Below are positions 9,648 through 18,958 of a stretch of DNA of 64,000 nucleotides, one piece after another. The stretch is from assembly GCA_028820845.1 (NCBI GenBank), contig JAPPII010000092.1, positions 1 through 64,000 of the forward strand, given 5' to 3'. Source of the stretch: Candidatus Poribacteria bacterium. GTDB lineage: Bacteria; Poribacteria; WGA-4E; WGA-3G. Under the pieces are notes generated by a model, which worked only from the letters and a program-made list of their open reading frames with translations, was not told the DNA's origin and did not search any database. Positions within the stretch are counted from its first letter, which is position 1. Every line of letters starts with the position of its first letter. The position numbers and the translations under genes are program-made.

Positions 9648-9651
9648 TTAT

Positions 9652-9680
9652 TTGACACCCACGTATTTCTGTGGTATAAT
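9652..9680 (+). promoter_or_regulatory. Consensus sigma-70 promoter for the iron operon
   Basis: Exact TTGACA (9652-9657), 17-bp spacer, exact TATAAT (9675-9680). The transcript would start near 9687, giving an ~80-nt leader before the multicopper oxidase gene. I see no Fur-box-like palindrome over it. Confidence 0.75.
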
Positions 9681-9766
9681 TAAGTCCAAATTTAACCCAT
9701 AGCGGTTTTCCATGAGGAGCATACGAAGATAGTTTCAGGTTTGTTTTAATATCTTCTATTTTGAAA

Positions 9767-10864
9767 ATGAGTCTCAAGTTCACAAAATCACCCTCGTTTA
9801 CAACACGGCCCCACTGGCTACGTTTCCTTTCACTCCTAACCTCTTACAAACTCATTGCATTCACGAGTGTCCTGTTGTTCTATTGCACCACTTTCGTCGA
9901 AGCCACAACACGGGAATATTGGATTGCTGCGGAGAAAGTCGAATGGAATTACGCACCGAGCGGAGAAAACCTTATCAGACCTGCGATGGGATTAGACGTT
10001 TGGGGCAAGGCACTCGTCTATGAAAAATACCGCTACATTCAGTATACCGATGACACCTACACGACCCAAGTCGAACAACCTGTATGGATGGGTATCCTCG
10101 GTCCGCAACTCCATGCCGTCGAAGGCGACAGCGTGAAGGTGCATTTCCTCAACCGCGCCGATAAACCCCTCAGTATCCATGTCCACGGACTACAATACGA
10201 TGAAGACAACGAAGGCGCAGATATGAAAGGGTCCGGTGCTGCTGTGCAACCCGGTAGCACATTTACCTATCACTGGGAAGCAGATAGCGACGCTGCACCG
10301 GGACCGAACGATCCTTCCTCTATTGTCTGGCTTTACCATTCACACGTTGATGCTGTTACCGAAGTCTACGACGGCTTAATCGGAACTATCGTTGTCACGA
10401 AAAAAGGAATGGAACGCTCCATAGACGACCCGCGCCCTAAGGATATCGACAAAGCCTTCACGACATTATTTCTTGTCTTTGACGAAAACGGTCGTAAAAT
10501 CGTCAAAAATGGACAGCGTGAGGAATACGAATCCACTGAGGAAGCCGAAGAGGGAAACCTCAAACACGCTATAAACGGCTTTATCTTTGGCAATTTACAA
10601 GGTTTGGAAGTTGAACAAGGCGACAAGGTACGTTGGTACCTTATTGGGTTAGGCACTGAAGTTGATATGCACACCGCACATTGGCACGGGCAAACCGTGC
10701 TGAATGCCGGAAAACGCGCCGACGTTGTAGAACTACTGCCGGGTAGCATGGTTACAGTTGATATGACAGCGAAAACACCCGGCAACTGGCTCTACCACTG
10801 CCATGTAGCCGATCACATTACAGCAGGCATGAACACGCGCTGGCGCGTCGTACCGAAGCGTTAA
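9767..10864 (+). CDS. Secreted ceruloplasmin-like multicopper oxidase, possible ferroxidase
   Basis: Exported copper oxidase, 365 residues from the ATG at 9767 (a TTG lies two codons upstream). A hydrophobic segment at about 28-46 is a signal peptide or anchor. The mature start TREYWIAAEKVEWNYAPSG resembles ceruloplasmin/hephaestin domains. All four copper motifs are present: IHVHGL, LYHSHVD, AHWHGQ and the C-terminal YHCHVADHITAGM, whose Cys, His and Met complete the type 1 and trinuclear sites. Length fits a two-domain enzyme. It is the first gene after a consensus promoter and is followed by ferric-iron ABC components, so Fe(II) oxidation is the likely role (inference). No good Shine-Dalgarno sequence is seen. 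Confidence 0.8.
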   Translation: MSLKFTKSPSFTTRPHWLRFLSLLTSYKLIAFTSVLLFYCTTFVEATTREYWIAAEKVEWNYAPSGENLIRPAMGLDVWGKALVYEKYRYIQYTDDTYTTQVEQPVWMGILGPQLHAVEGDSVKVHFLNRADKPLSIHVHGLQYDEDNEGADMKGSGAAVQPGSTFTYHWEADSDAAPGPNDPSSIVWLYHSHVDAVTEVYDGLIGTIVVTKKGMERSIDDPRPKDIDKAFTTLFLVFDENGRKIVKNGQREEYESTEEAEEGNLKHAINGFIFGNLQGLEVEQGDKVRWYLIGLGTEVDMHTAHWHGQTVLNAGKRADVVELLPGSMVTVDMTAKTPGNWLYHCHVADHITAGMNTRWRVVPKR

Positions 10865-10970
10865 GCGTTCAACTGTCCAGTGAGTCCGAACTTATTGCCA
10901 ATACATTTGACTAAAAGTACAGCATCTCTGATTTCTATAGATGCTCTATCTACTTATAAAAGGAGATACA

Positions 10971-11996
10971 ATGTTTAAGAACCATTTTAGTTTATTCAAG
11001 CACGTTTTACCGGTTTTGCTGGTACTCACCTTTGTCGGACCCGTTGTTGCGTCGAATCACGCTGATGAAACATTGACGATCTACTCTGGACGCAGTAAAA
11101 GCCTCGTTGAACCGATCATCAAGCAGTTTCAGGAAGCAACCGGTATCCAAGTGAAGGCGAATTATGGGGGAACAACGCAGTTAGCCGCTGCACTCCTAAC
11201 AGAAGGCGGCAAAAGTCCTGCAGCCCTCTTTTGGGCACAAGATGCCGGTGCGCTCGGTGCGGTTAGTAAAAAGGAAATGTTTGAAAAACTCCCGGAAGCT
11301 ATACTCATGAAGGTCCCTTCGAGCTTTCGCGACGCTGAGGGTTTTTGGGTTGCTACAAGTGGCAGAGCACGCGTTCTCGCCTATTCCTCAGAGCGCGTCA
11401 AAATGAAAGAACTTCCAGAAAGCATTTTCGACTTAACACAACCTATGTGGAAAGGTAGAGTCGGTTGGGCACCAACGAACGCTTCTTTCCAAGCCTTTGT
11501 CACTTCCCTGCGCGTACAAGTCGGTGAAGAAAAGACAAAAGAATGGTTGCTCGGTATGAAAGCAAATGGAGTAAAAAAATACGCGAAGAATACACCCATC
11601 ATAGAGGCACTCGCTGCGGGTGAAATTGACGCAGGTTTGCCGAATCACTACTACCTGCTCCGATTTAAGAAAACGGACGCAAATTATCCAGTCGCACAAA
11701 CCTTCTTTAAGGCAAGCGATCCGGGAAATCTCGTCAACATTGCTGGGGTCGGCGTGTTAAAGACTGCCGAGAACAAGAAAGCCGCCCTGAAGTTTGTAGA
11801 ATTCTTGTTATCTATCAAAGCACAGCAGTACTTTACGAGTGATGTTTTTGAGTATCCTGTTACGGAAGGTGTAACCCAAAACGAAAATCTCGTGCCGTTA
11901 TCCGAACTGATCAAAGTGGCTCCGGTATTTAACCTCAATGATATCGATGATCTTGACGGTACAGTTAAACTTCTGCAAGCAGTTGAGATTCTATAA
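10971..11996 (+). CDS. FbpA/FutA-like ferric iron-binding protein of an ABC transporter
   Basis: Periplasmic or surface binding protein, 341 residues. A signal peptide spans residues 1-28, ending near PVVASNHA. The mature start TLTIYSGRSKSLVEPIIKQF and NYGGTTQLAAALL are family hallmarks. The tyrosine pair in LPNHYYLLRF matches the iron-coordinating tyrosines of FbpA/FutA proteins. AAAAGGAGATACA directly precedes the ATG at 10971, preferred over an in-frame ATG 30 bp upstream. It lies between the multicopper oxidase and the permease, consistent with Fe(III) capture. Confidence 0.85.
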   Translation: MFKNHFSLFKHVLPVLLVLTFVGPVVASNHADETLTIYSGRSKSLVEPIIKQFQEATGIQVKANYGGTTQLAAALLTEGGKSPAALFWAQDAGALGAVSKKEMFEKLPEAILMKVPSSFRDAEGFWVATSGRARVLAYSSERVKMKELPESIFDLTQPMWKGRVGWAPTNASFQAFVTSLRVQVGEEKTKEWLLGMKANGVKKYAKNTPIIEALAAGEIDAGLPNHYYLLRFKKTDANYPVAQTFFKASDPGNLVNIAGVGVLKTAENKKAALKFVEFLLSIKAQQYFTSDVFEYPVTEGVTQNENLVPLSELIKVAPVFNLNDIDDLDGTVKLLQAVEIL

Positions 11997-12031
11997 ATTC
12001 ACAACCGATCGGGAGATCAAGGCTACGGAAA

Positions 12032-13630
12032 TTGAATGCCAAGGCACAAACACTAAGTACGCACCGATACTTCTTCATTCCCGCTGTTGTCGTCGGGATC
12101 GGTGGACTTATCCCGTTAGGTTATCTGCTCATCAAAGCGTTCTCAGCGGAAGGCACAGCTCTTTTGGAGATTGTCTTCCGCTGGCGGAACGCAAGACTCT
12201 TCCTTAACACGCTCCTTCTGACCTTGGGCGTTCTCGTCCTGAACTTACTAATAGCGACACCCGCCGCATGGTTAACGAGTCGGACCCGCCTGAAAGGCAA
12301 ACCTATCTTCACAGTGCTAAGTGTGCTACCGCTCGCAATTCCCGGCTATGTAATGGCTTACGCGCTACTGGCACTCGGCGGAAACATAGGTATCGTTGCA
12401 CAGTTATTCGGCGTTAGTATCCCACGTCTGAGCGGTTACTGGGGCGCGCTCCTTGCGCTCAGTGCCTATACAAGCCCATACCTTTTTTTGAATCTACGCA
12501 CAGCCTTACTCGGGCTTGATCCAAGTCTCGAAGAATCCGCTCGAAACCTCGGTTATCGGTATCCTGAGGTTTTTTGGCATATTATCCTTCCGCAATTGCG
12601 TCCCGCCTTTTATGCCAGCGGTCTACTTATCAGTCTACATGTACTCGGCGACTTCGGGGTTGTATCGCTGATGCGCTATGAAACCTTTAGTTATGCGCTC
12701 TACATTGAATACACCCTCTCCTTTGAACATACTTATGCGGCGTGGCTCGCGCTGATGCTCCTAACCTTCACAGGATGCCTTCTCTATTTTGAAACGAAGT
12801 TGCTGAAACGAGTGACACTCCACCGTGCTGGACGCGGGACTTCTCGGCAATCCTCTCTGATTTCACTCGGTATGTGGCGCGTTCCAGCGTATTCCTACCT
12901 CTGCCTGCTCGCAGTCATAACCGTGATTATCCCTGCAGGTGCTGTGTCTTTTTGGATCTGCGCGCCGCTTGCAAACGCATTTTCAGAAGTCAGAGGGTTC
13001 GATGCCTCCGCCTTGCAAGGTCTTGTAGAAGCATTGACGGGTTCACTCTCCGTTGCAATACCGACGGGTGTTCTGTGTGCGATGCTGGCAGTGCCGTTGG
13101 CTTATATCGAGGTCCGACACCCCTCGCGAACGTCAAATATGTTGGCGCGTGCCGCCTACATAGTTTATGCCATACCGCCGCTTGCGTTCGCCTTATCGCT
13201 CATCCTTTTCGTTCTAAACACTGCGCCTTTTATTTATAAGACGTTACCCGTGCTAATCTACGCCTGCACACTACATTTCTTGGCAGAAGCCATTGGACCC
13301 GTCAGAAGTTCGCTCTATCAAAGTTCACCACACTTAGAAGAAGCCGCTCGCTCCCTCGGCTACCCACCCCTTCAAGCATTTCTCAGAGCACTTTTACCGA
13401 TGCTGTTCCGCAGTATGCTAACAGCGACTGCTTTGGTTTTTCTCGCAACAATGAAAGAATTACCGTTTACATTTCTCTTATCGCCACCCGGATATGAGTC
13501 CCTCGCTCTCAATGTCTGGAGTTACACATCAGAAGCCATGTTTGCTGAAGCCGCACCGTATGCCCTCGCGATTTTAATCTTTTCTGGAATATTTGTCGGA
13601 TTAATCATCCGCCATGAAGGTCAGACATAA
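12032..13630 (+). CDS. FbpB/AfuB-like ferric iron ABC transporter permease (fused double permease)
   Basis: Inner-membrane permease, 532 residues with about 12 membrane segments in two halves. Each half has an EAA loop that would contact the ATPase: EESARNLGYRYPEVFWHIIL and LEEAARSLGYPPLQAFLRAL. The start used is TTG at 12032; an ATG at 12036 is out of frame, and GGGAG lies somewhat far upstream, so the exact start is uncertain. It follows the binding protein by 35 bp. The matching FbpC ATPase is not in the window and must be encoded elsewhere or shared. Confidence 0.85.
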   Translation: MNAKAQTLSTHRYFFIPAVVVGIGGLIPLGYLLIKAFSAEGTALLEIVFRWRNARLFLNTLLLTLGVLVLNLLIATPAAWLTSRTRLKGKPIFTVLSVLPLAIPGYVMAYALLALGGNIGIVAQLFGVSIPRLSGYWGALLALSAYTSPYLFLNLRTALLGLDPSLEESARNLGYRYPEVFWHIILPQLRPAFYASGLLISLHVLGDFGVVSLMRYETFSYALYIEYTLSFEHTYAAWLALMLLTFTGCLLYFETKLLKRVTLHRAGRGTSRQSSLISLGMWRVPAYSYLCLLAVITVIIPAGAVSFWICAPLANAFSEVRGFDASALQGLVEALTGSLSVAIPTGVLCAMLAVPLAYIEVRHPSRTSNMLARAAYIVYAIPPLAFALSLILFVLNTAPFIYKTLPVLIYACTLHFLAEAIGPVRSSLYQSSPHLEEAARSLGYPPLQAFLRALLPMLFRSMLTATALVFLATMKELPFTFLLSPPGYESLALNVWSYTSEAMFAEAAPYALAILIFSGIFVGLIIRHEGQT

Positions 13631-13658
13631 AGCCCATCTACAATAGGAGAAACAAATT

Positions 13659-14099
13659 ATGACACCTCAAAAGAAAATTCCCAATATCGTTTTTGTATTC
13701 GCTTTGTTTGCATGCACCATCCTCGGTTGTCTGCCTATGGCGACACAAAATATAGTTCGCGTTGATGGTGGTATAACAGAAGTCTATGAAATATCGGAAA
13801 GCGGTCTCGGTTCAATTCAGAAGTGGATACTTCCAGAAAGACGCGCGATCAGTCGTATTGAAATCTACTTCGACCCGATTGAACCTTTAAAGAATATGAC
13901 CGTCTATGCTCGGATGGGTGAAGATAAGTGGCGGATCGTTAAAGCCTTCAAAACACCCATCCGAAAATCGCCCCATATCATCCGCACACCTCTTGTTACC
14001 GATGGCATCCGTATAGTTCTGTCATCATCGATGGGCAATATAGACCGGATACGCCTCTACGGATCCGCACCAGAAACAGCGTCCGAAAATACCTTTTAA
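13659..14099 (+). CDS. Small predicted lipoprotein of unknown function
   Basis: 146 residues with a lipobox (TILGC, Cys about residue 24) after a hydrophobic stretch, so a membrane-anchored lipoprotein is likely. The mature part has beta-rich segments such as SRIEIYFDPIEPLKNMTVYA, which may be a carbohydrate-binding or discoidin-like sandwich (weak guess). TAGGAG precedes the ATG. It starts 28 bp after the iron permease and may belong to that operon, or to the DUF4956/CotH group that follows. Confidence 0.7.
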   Translation: MTPQKKIPNIVFVFALFACTILGCLPMATQNIVRVDGGITEVYEISESGLGSIQKWILPERRAISRIEIYFDPIEPLKNMTVYARMGEDKWRIVKAFKTPIRKSPHIIRTPLVTDGIRIVLSSSMGNIDRIRLYGSAPETASENTF

Positions 14100-14188
14100 C
14101 GCGCTTTATTGCACAATCCTCCAACATTTTCTTCACAAGTTTGTCAAAGTATGATAGACTACCATAAATTCTCAATTAGCGGACAGGA

Positions 14189-14848
14189 ATGAACATACTA
14201 TCTGATTTTCTAACTTTTCCACCACTCATAACGATGGGGACCGACGCACTTAGGTTACTCCTCGCGTTTGTGCTTGGTGTTTTTATTGTTAACATCTACC
14301 GATGGACACACGCTGGGATCCCACAGAAATCGTTTACAGACACACTCATTATTTTGTGTATGCTGATTTCAGTTGTGATGGTGATCATCGGCGATAGTAT
14401 CGCCCGGGCGTTTAGCTTGGTCGGGGCGTTATCTATTATTCGGTTTCGTACCGCCATCCAAGACCCACGCGACATTGGCTTTGTTTTCTACGCGTTAGCT
14501 GTTGGAATGGCGATTGGTGCTGGAAACCCATCCGTAGCAGTTTTGGCAGCATTTCTCATCGGTATCATTATACTCGGCATATACCACTGGCATGAAAATT
14601 TTAGCAACGATAACGAGTTTAGCCTCGAGTTCTGCCTACCACCCGAACCGAGTTTTAAGACCGTTTATCGCCCCGTCTTTGATAGACACCTGATTTACGA
14701 ACGTCTGATTGAGAAACGGATAAGGAAAAGCGGTGTCGTCGAGTTGAACTACCGGGTTAAATTGGAAACGCCGCAAGACTGGCTCGTTTTTTTTAACGAA
14801 TTATCAAACATCGAAAGCGTGACAGATGTGAAACTGGACAAAGAATAG
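14189..14848 (+). CDS. DUF4956 family membrane protein
   Basis: 219 residues. The first half has about four membrane helices with the conserved loop FSLVGALSIIRFRTAIQDP, diagnostic of DUF4956 and related in pattern to MgtC-like proteins. The second half is a soluble cytoplasmic domain with no known fold that I can name. DUF4956 genes are often found beside CotH-kinase and VTC-domain genes; here a CotH gene follows 68 bp downstream. Molecular function of the family is not established. Confidence 0.8.
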   Translation: MNILSDFLTFPPLITMGTDALRLLLAFVLGVFIVNIYRWTHAGIPQKSFTDTLIILCMLISVVMVIIGDSIARAFSLVGALSIIRFRTAIQDPRDIGFVFYALAVGMAIGAGNPSVAVLAAFLIGIIILGIYHWHENFSNDNEFSLEFCLPPEPSFKTVYRPVFDRHLIYERLIEKRIRKSGVVELNYRVKLETPQDWLVFFNELSNIESVTDVKLDKE

Positions 14849-14916
14849 ACACAGAGGAGCTTGGAAACGCAAACTTCTCTATAGCAGATAGGTCTCAGAC
14901 TCAAAAGGAAAATACA

Positions 14917-17367
14917 ATGAAACAACTTAAATCAATTGCACTGATTGTGCTAATAGCCATTGGTTGGATAATATCCGCAGATGCCCAAGATGACCAGAAA
15001 ACACCTAAACTTTCAGATGAACAGAAACGATTCGACCACAATGGCGACGGACAACTGAGTGAAGAAGAAGAAGCAGTCATGCTCCGAGTTACAAGCGTAG
15101 AAGCATTCACAGGGAACAAACTTAGCCATGAAGAGATTGAAAGGATTCAAAGGAATATGGCACCCGACAGAACCCCTGACTTTGGTGGAATGCCAGGCTT
15201 TGGGGGTGGTGGGGGACGCCGGGGACCGAGACCGCCTGAGAAACTGGTAGCACAATTCGATAAAGATGAAGATGGAAAATTGACCGGAACTGAGCGACAG
15301 GTCGCCTTGGATACGCGAGGCGGTGGGAATGTTACACTACTCAACGAATCAACCCTAAAAGAGAGCGTCCAGAACGATATGCAAAGCAGCTTGACTTCCG
15401 CGCCGGAAGATTCGCCGTCACTTTACGATGCCTACACACTTCGTACCCTCTATCTCCGGTTTCATCATGAAGATTGGTACCAACAGATGAACGCGTTTTA
15501 CCGTACAGACATTGAAGTACCAGCCGAACTGATTGTTGATGGAAAGGTGTATCCGGAGGTCGGTGTCCACTTCCGAGGCAGCTCCTCATATTTTACGGTT
15601 AACTCAGAGAAAAAATCCTTTAATATTGCCGTCGATTATGCTGAAGATGGACAACGTCTCTACGGCTACAAGACTCTCAACCTACTCAATGGACACGTTG
15701 ATGCCTCCTTCCTCCGCGAAGTCCTTTTCAACCGAATTGCGCACGACTATATTCCGGCAATGAAAACAAACCTCGTGAAACTCGTGATCAACGGTGAAAA
15801 TTGGGGTGTTTATATCAATCTTCAACAATACAACAAAGACTTTCTCGCCGAATGGTTTGGCACAAGAGATGGCATCCGTTGGAAAATAGGTCCCGGGGGC
15901 GGTGGCGCACTGACCTATAGCGGTGATAGTCCTGAAAGATATCAAGAAGCGTATCAACTCAAAACCAGCAATGTTGAAAACCCTTGGGAAGATCTCATTA
16001 GACTCTGCAAAATGCTTGATGAAACAACACCTGATGCAGAACTTGTAGAAAACCTTCCGTCCTTGCTTAACATCGATCAGGTCCTATGGCAACTTGCTGT
16101 CTCAAATGTCTTTATGGATGACGACAGTTACATCCACAAAGGCGGCGACTATACCATCTATCAAGATGTCAACGACAGATTTCACCTTGTACCGCACGAC
16201 AACAATGAAAGTATGAGATTTGCTCGTTCACGTGGACGTGGCGGCGGTCCCGGTGGCGGTTGGTCGTGGGGCGAATTAACAAATGGAATGGTATCTCCGG
16301 TCACACATCAAAACAATCGGGCGCGACCCCTTATTAAACGACTGCTCTCTAATCCACAATGGCGTGCCCGTTACCTTGCACACGTCCGTACCGTCGTAAA
16401 TGAATGGCTCGATTGGGAAGTGCTTGGTCCCATCGTCAACGAATATATGGAACTCATTGATGCGGAAGTCCAGCAAGATGATAAAAAACTTTACGGATAC
16501 GACGAATTCAAAAATGGCGCACCTGAAGACCTTAGGGATTTTGTGAACCGTCGCCGCGAGTATCTGTTGAAGCATCCAGAACTGGACAGGCCAACCCCGA
16601 AAATTCTCTCTGTTAATATTGAATCCGAAACGGATTCTATACAGAGCACCCTTGTGTTAGTTAAAGCGACGCTTGATGAATCGGTTGCGGTCGATTCTGT
16701 TATGTTATATTATAGTACCGAACGTTATGTTGTTTTCAACGAGATCCCGATGACAAAGCGCGGCGGTCGTTACGTTGGAAACATCCCTGCTTTTCCACCA
16801 GGAACAACGGTTTACTATTATGTTGAAGCAAATGCGGTGAAAACACACGGTACGACTGATTTTTCACCGGCGCGCGCAGAACCTAACGCCGCACAGTATC
16901 GGGTCAGTGCCTCTGTCGCAAAAGAGTCACCTATCGTTATCAATGAACTAATGGCAGCCAACACGAAGAGCCTCACAGACCCGCAAGGACAATACGAAGA
17001 TTGGCTCGAGTTGCATAACCTCACCAATGATACAGTGGACCTCTCTGGAATGTACCTAACAGATAAAATAGACAACCTGAGAAAATGGGCATTTCCAGAG
17101 AATACAACGATTCCAGGACGAGGCTATCTCCTTGTATGGTTAGATGAAAACGGTAAAGCCAAAACGGGGCTACACGCCAATTTTAAACTGTCCCGTAACG
17201 GTGAGACCGTAGCACTCGTTGATACCGATGCACGTGGAAATCAAGTACTTGACAGTGTGACGTTTGAAAAACAGGAGAGAGATGTTGCCATCGGCAGATG
17301 GCCAAATGGCAGTGGGGAACTTAGACATGTCCAAACCACACCCGGTAAAGAAAACACGCTTCACTAA
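14917..17367 (+). CDS. Secreted CotH-kinase family protein with EF-hands and lamin-tail domain
   Basis: 816 residues, exported (signal peptide about 1-22, IVLIAIGWIISADAQ). Two EF-hand-like calcium loops lie near the N-terminus (DHNGDGQLSEEE, DKDEDGKLTGTE) with a Gly/Pro-rich linker between. The CotH domain covers about 160-560; its likely catalytic segments are FMDDDSYIHKGGDY and FHLVPHDNNESM, matching the atypical protein-kinase-fold family related to spore-coat CotH. A beta-sandwich linker (about 560-660) and a lamin-tail domain (about 670-810, with IVINELMAANTKS and YEDWLELHN) complete it. A secreted protein or glycan kinase or ligase-like role is possible. GGAAAATACA before the ATG is a weak ribosome binding site. 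Confidence 0.85.
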   Translation: MKQLKSIALIVLIAIGWIISADAQDDQKTPKLSDEQKRFDHNGDGQLSEEEEAVMLRVTSVEAFTGNKLSHEEIERIQRNMAPDRTPDFGGMPGFGGGGGRRGPRPPEKLVAQFDKDEDGKLTGTERQVALDTRGGGNVTLLNESTLKESVQNDMQSSLTSAPEDSPSLYDAYTLRTLYLRFHHEDWYQQMNAFYRTDIEVPAELIVDGKVYPEVGVHFRGSSSYFTVNSEKKSFNIAVDYAEDGQRLYGYKTLNLLNGHVDASFLREVLFNRIAHDYIPAMKTNLVKLVINGENWGVYINLQQYNKDFLAEWFGTRDGIRWKIGPGGGGALTYSGDSPERYQEAYQLKTSNVENPWEDLIRLCKMLDETTPDAELVENLPSLLNIDQVLWQLAVSNVFMDDDSYIHKGGDYTIYQDVNDRFHLVPHDNNESMRFARSRGRGGGPGGGWSWGELTNGMVSPVTHQNNRARPLIKRLLSNPQWRARYLAHVRTVVNEWLDWEVLGPIVNEYMELIDAEVQQDDKKLYGYDEFKNGAPEDLRDFVNRRREYLLKHPELDRPTPKILSVNIESETDSIQSTLVLVKATLDESVAVDSVMLYYSTERYVVFNEIPMTKRGGRYVGNIPAFPPGTTVYYYVEANAVKTHGTTDFSPARAEPNAAQYRVSASVAKESPIVINELMAANTKSLTDPQGQYEDWLELHNLTNDTVDLSGMYLTDKIDNLRKWAFPENTTIPGRGYLLVWLDENGKAKTGLHANFKLSRNGETVALVDTDARGNQVLDSVTFEKQERDVAIGRWPNGSGELRHVQTTPGKENTLH

Positions 17368-17518
17368 AAAACGAACCTTTTGTTCGCTGCTATGTCTAAT
17401 CCAATAACAGAGCAATTAGGTTTTGCCTACATCGCGAAAAGATTAAGGCTATTGAAGAATTCAATCGTTTAAATTGAAGAGGAGCATTTTCTTTACCCTT
17501 GTTGTTTGGAGAAAAAAT

Positions 17519-18142
17519 ATGTCCGTTGCAACAGTCTTTTCAGCTACTATGGAAAATTATTCGGAGATGGGCAATACAGAAGAATTAGATCGCGCGCAGG
17601 AACATGAACTTGTCTTGCGCTGCCAAAAAGGCGATGTTGATGCCATGGGAACCCTCATTACGCGTTATCAACATTGGGTCTATAACATTGCTTACGGCAT
17701 ACTTGGGCATCACCAAGATGCAGAGGATGTCGCCCAAGATGCGTTCCTCTCCGTATGGGAAAACATCGGAAAATTCGAGTTCCGTTCCCAATTTTCTACA
17801 TGGCTCTACCGTATCGTGAAAAACAAGTGTTTTAATCATATTGATCAGTACCAACGCCGGAAAACTGATCCCATGGAAATTGACGACTCACAGCCATGGG
17901 TCCCTCTTGATTCAGCAACACCGGAAGACGAGGCACTACGGTCAGAAGAAAAAGATATTGTGCATAAGGCACTCGCGAAACTCAAAGATAGTTATAGAGA
18001 GATACTCGTGCTAAGGGAGCTGCGAGAACTCTCTTATGAAGAAATATCCGAAATTCTCGGCTGCACGCTTGGACGGGTCAAATCTCGCTTACACGAAGCC
18101 CGAAAAGCACTCAAAACAGAACTGGAGCGAGTCGTGTGGTAG
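17519..18142 (+). CDS. ECF-type RNA polymerase sigma factor
   Basis: 207 residues. Region 2 is clear (DAEDVAQDAFLSVWENI, then FSTWLYRIVKNKCFNHID) and region 4 carries the helix-turn-helix LSYEEISEILGCTLGRVKSR. The ATG at 17519 after TTTGGAGAA is preferred to a TTG at 17474. It is directly followed by a zinc-finger anti-sigma gene and an RseB-like gene, so it probably answers an envelope signal. The regulon cannot be read from the window. Confidence 0.92.
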   Translation: MSVATVFSATMENYSEMGNTEELDRAQEHELVLRCQKGDVDAMGTLITRYQHWVYNIAYGILGHHQDAEDVAQDAFLSVWENIGKFEFRSQFSTWLYRIVKNKCFNHIDQYQRRKTDPMEIDDSQPWVPLDSATPEDEALRSEEKDIVHKALAKLKDSYREILVLRELRELSYEEISEILGCTLGRVKSRLHEARKALKTELERVVW

Positions 18143-18176
18143 TTATTTCTGCTTACCACTATCCTCGATTGAAAAT

Positions 18177-18926
18177 ATGAACCATCGTCAAATTCAAAAC
18201 GCATTATCTGCTTACTTAGACAACGAATTAAGCGCAAGCGTGCGAAAGCAGGTCGAAGCACATCTCCGCACTTGCGACGAATGTTCTGATATGCTCGCAG
18301 TGTTCCGAGAAAATAGCACTAAAATCAGAGACTTCGTTCATCCCGCACCACCTATCAAGGAGATGGTGATGGCGAGGATACACGAACAACTCCAAGATGA
18401 ATTGTCAGCCTATTTAGACAATGAATTAACACCAGACACGCGAACGCGGATTGCAGCACATCTCCGCACCTGCGACGAATGTTCCGACATGCTCGCAGCA
18501 TTTCAGCAGAATCGTGAGCAGATCAAAAGACTTGAACACCGCGCCCCTGCTTCAATCCAGCACGCAGTCATGGCACAGATACGCCAACAGGCGGCACAAG
18601 CAAACGTAGAGAAACCTACTCGCACCTTACAATTACCAGATGTTGGGCAGTGGCTGTCGGATATGGGACGCTGGTTCTTGCGTCCTGTTACTGCCGGGGC
18701 GACTGGTATTCTGACACTTGCCCTGATTTTGGGAGCACTTTACTTTTTTCCAACTGCTCCTCAATATGAAGAGACGCTCGACTTCTACTATGGGCTTCAC
18801 GCGGAACAATTAACAGATTATCCATTGAACTTAAACGGCAGTAGCCTGCAACCTGAGGAACCCGTGGAATCAAATGGTGATGATGAACTATTTCTTAACC
18901 TCTATCTGGAGAATGTAGGGAATTAA
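18177..18926 (+). CDS. Membrane anti-sigma factor with two tandem zf-HC2 zinc-finger domains
   Basis: 249 residues from the ATG at 18177. Two zinc-binding modules are visible: H28-x3-C32-x2-C35 and the same motif 66 residues later (H94, C98, C101), both reading HLRTCDECSDML. They come from a 198-bp DNA duplication that is still close to identical around 18261 and 18459. One membrane segment lies at about 174-196. The C-terminus is short and would face the periplasm. It follows the ECF sigma gene by 34 bp and should bind and restrain it. Most family members have one finger, so this one could sequester sigma differently or bind two partners. Confidence 0.88.
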   Translation: MNHRQIQNALSAYLDNELSASVRKQVEAHLRTCDECSDMLAVFRENSTKIRDFVHPAPPIKEMVMARIHEQLQDELSAYLDNELTPDTRTRIAAHLRTCDECSDMLAAFQQNREQIKRLEHRAPASIQHAVMAQIRQQAAQANVEKPTRTLQLPDVGQWLSDMGRWFLRPVTAGATGILTLALILGALYFFPTAPQYEETLDFYYGLHAEQLTDYPLNLNGSSLQPEEPVESNGDDELFLNLYLENVGN

Positions 18927-18958
18927 ATTTCCCCAGCAGGTAACCGACAGGTGAACCG

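Larger units (their letters stand above)
9316..9651. other. Intergenic stretch holding a repeated hairpin and a doubtful minus-strand gene
   Basis: After the Gfo/Idh operon the stretch carries the second copy of the 31-bp hairpin (9369-9399) and a minus-strand frame at 9402-9647, then the promoter of the next operon. Plus-strand frames here look like shadows. Confidence 0.45.

Noticed and set aside
17372-17386. CGAAC-loop-GTTCG after the CotH gene as a terminator
   Set aside because: Only a 5-bp stem without a following T tract.
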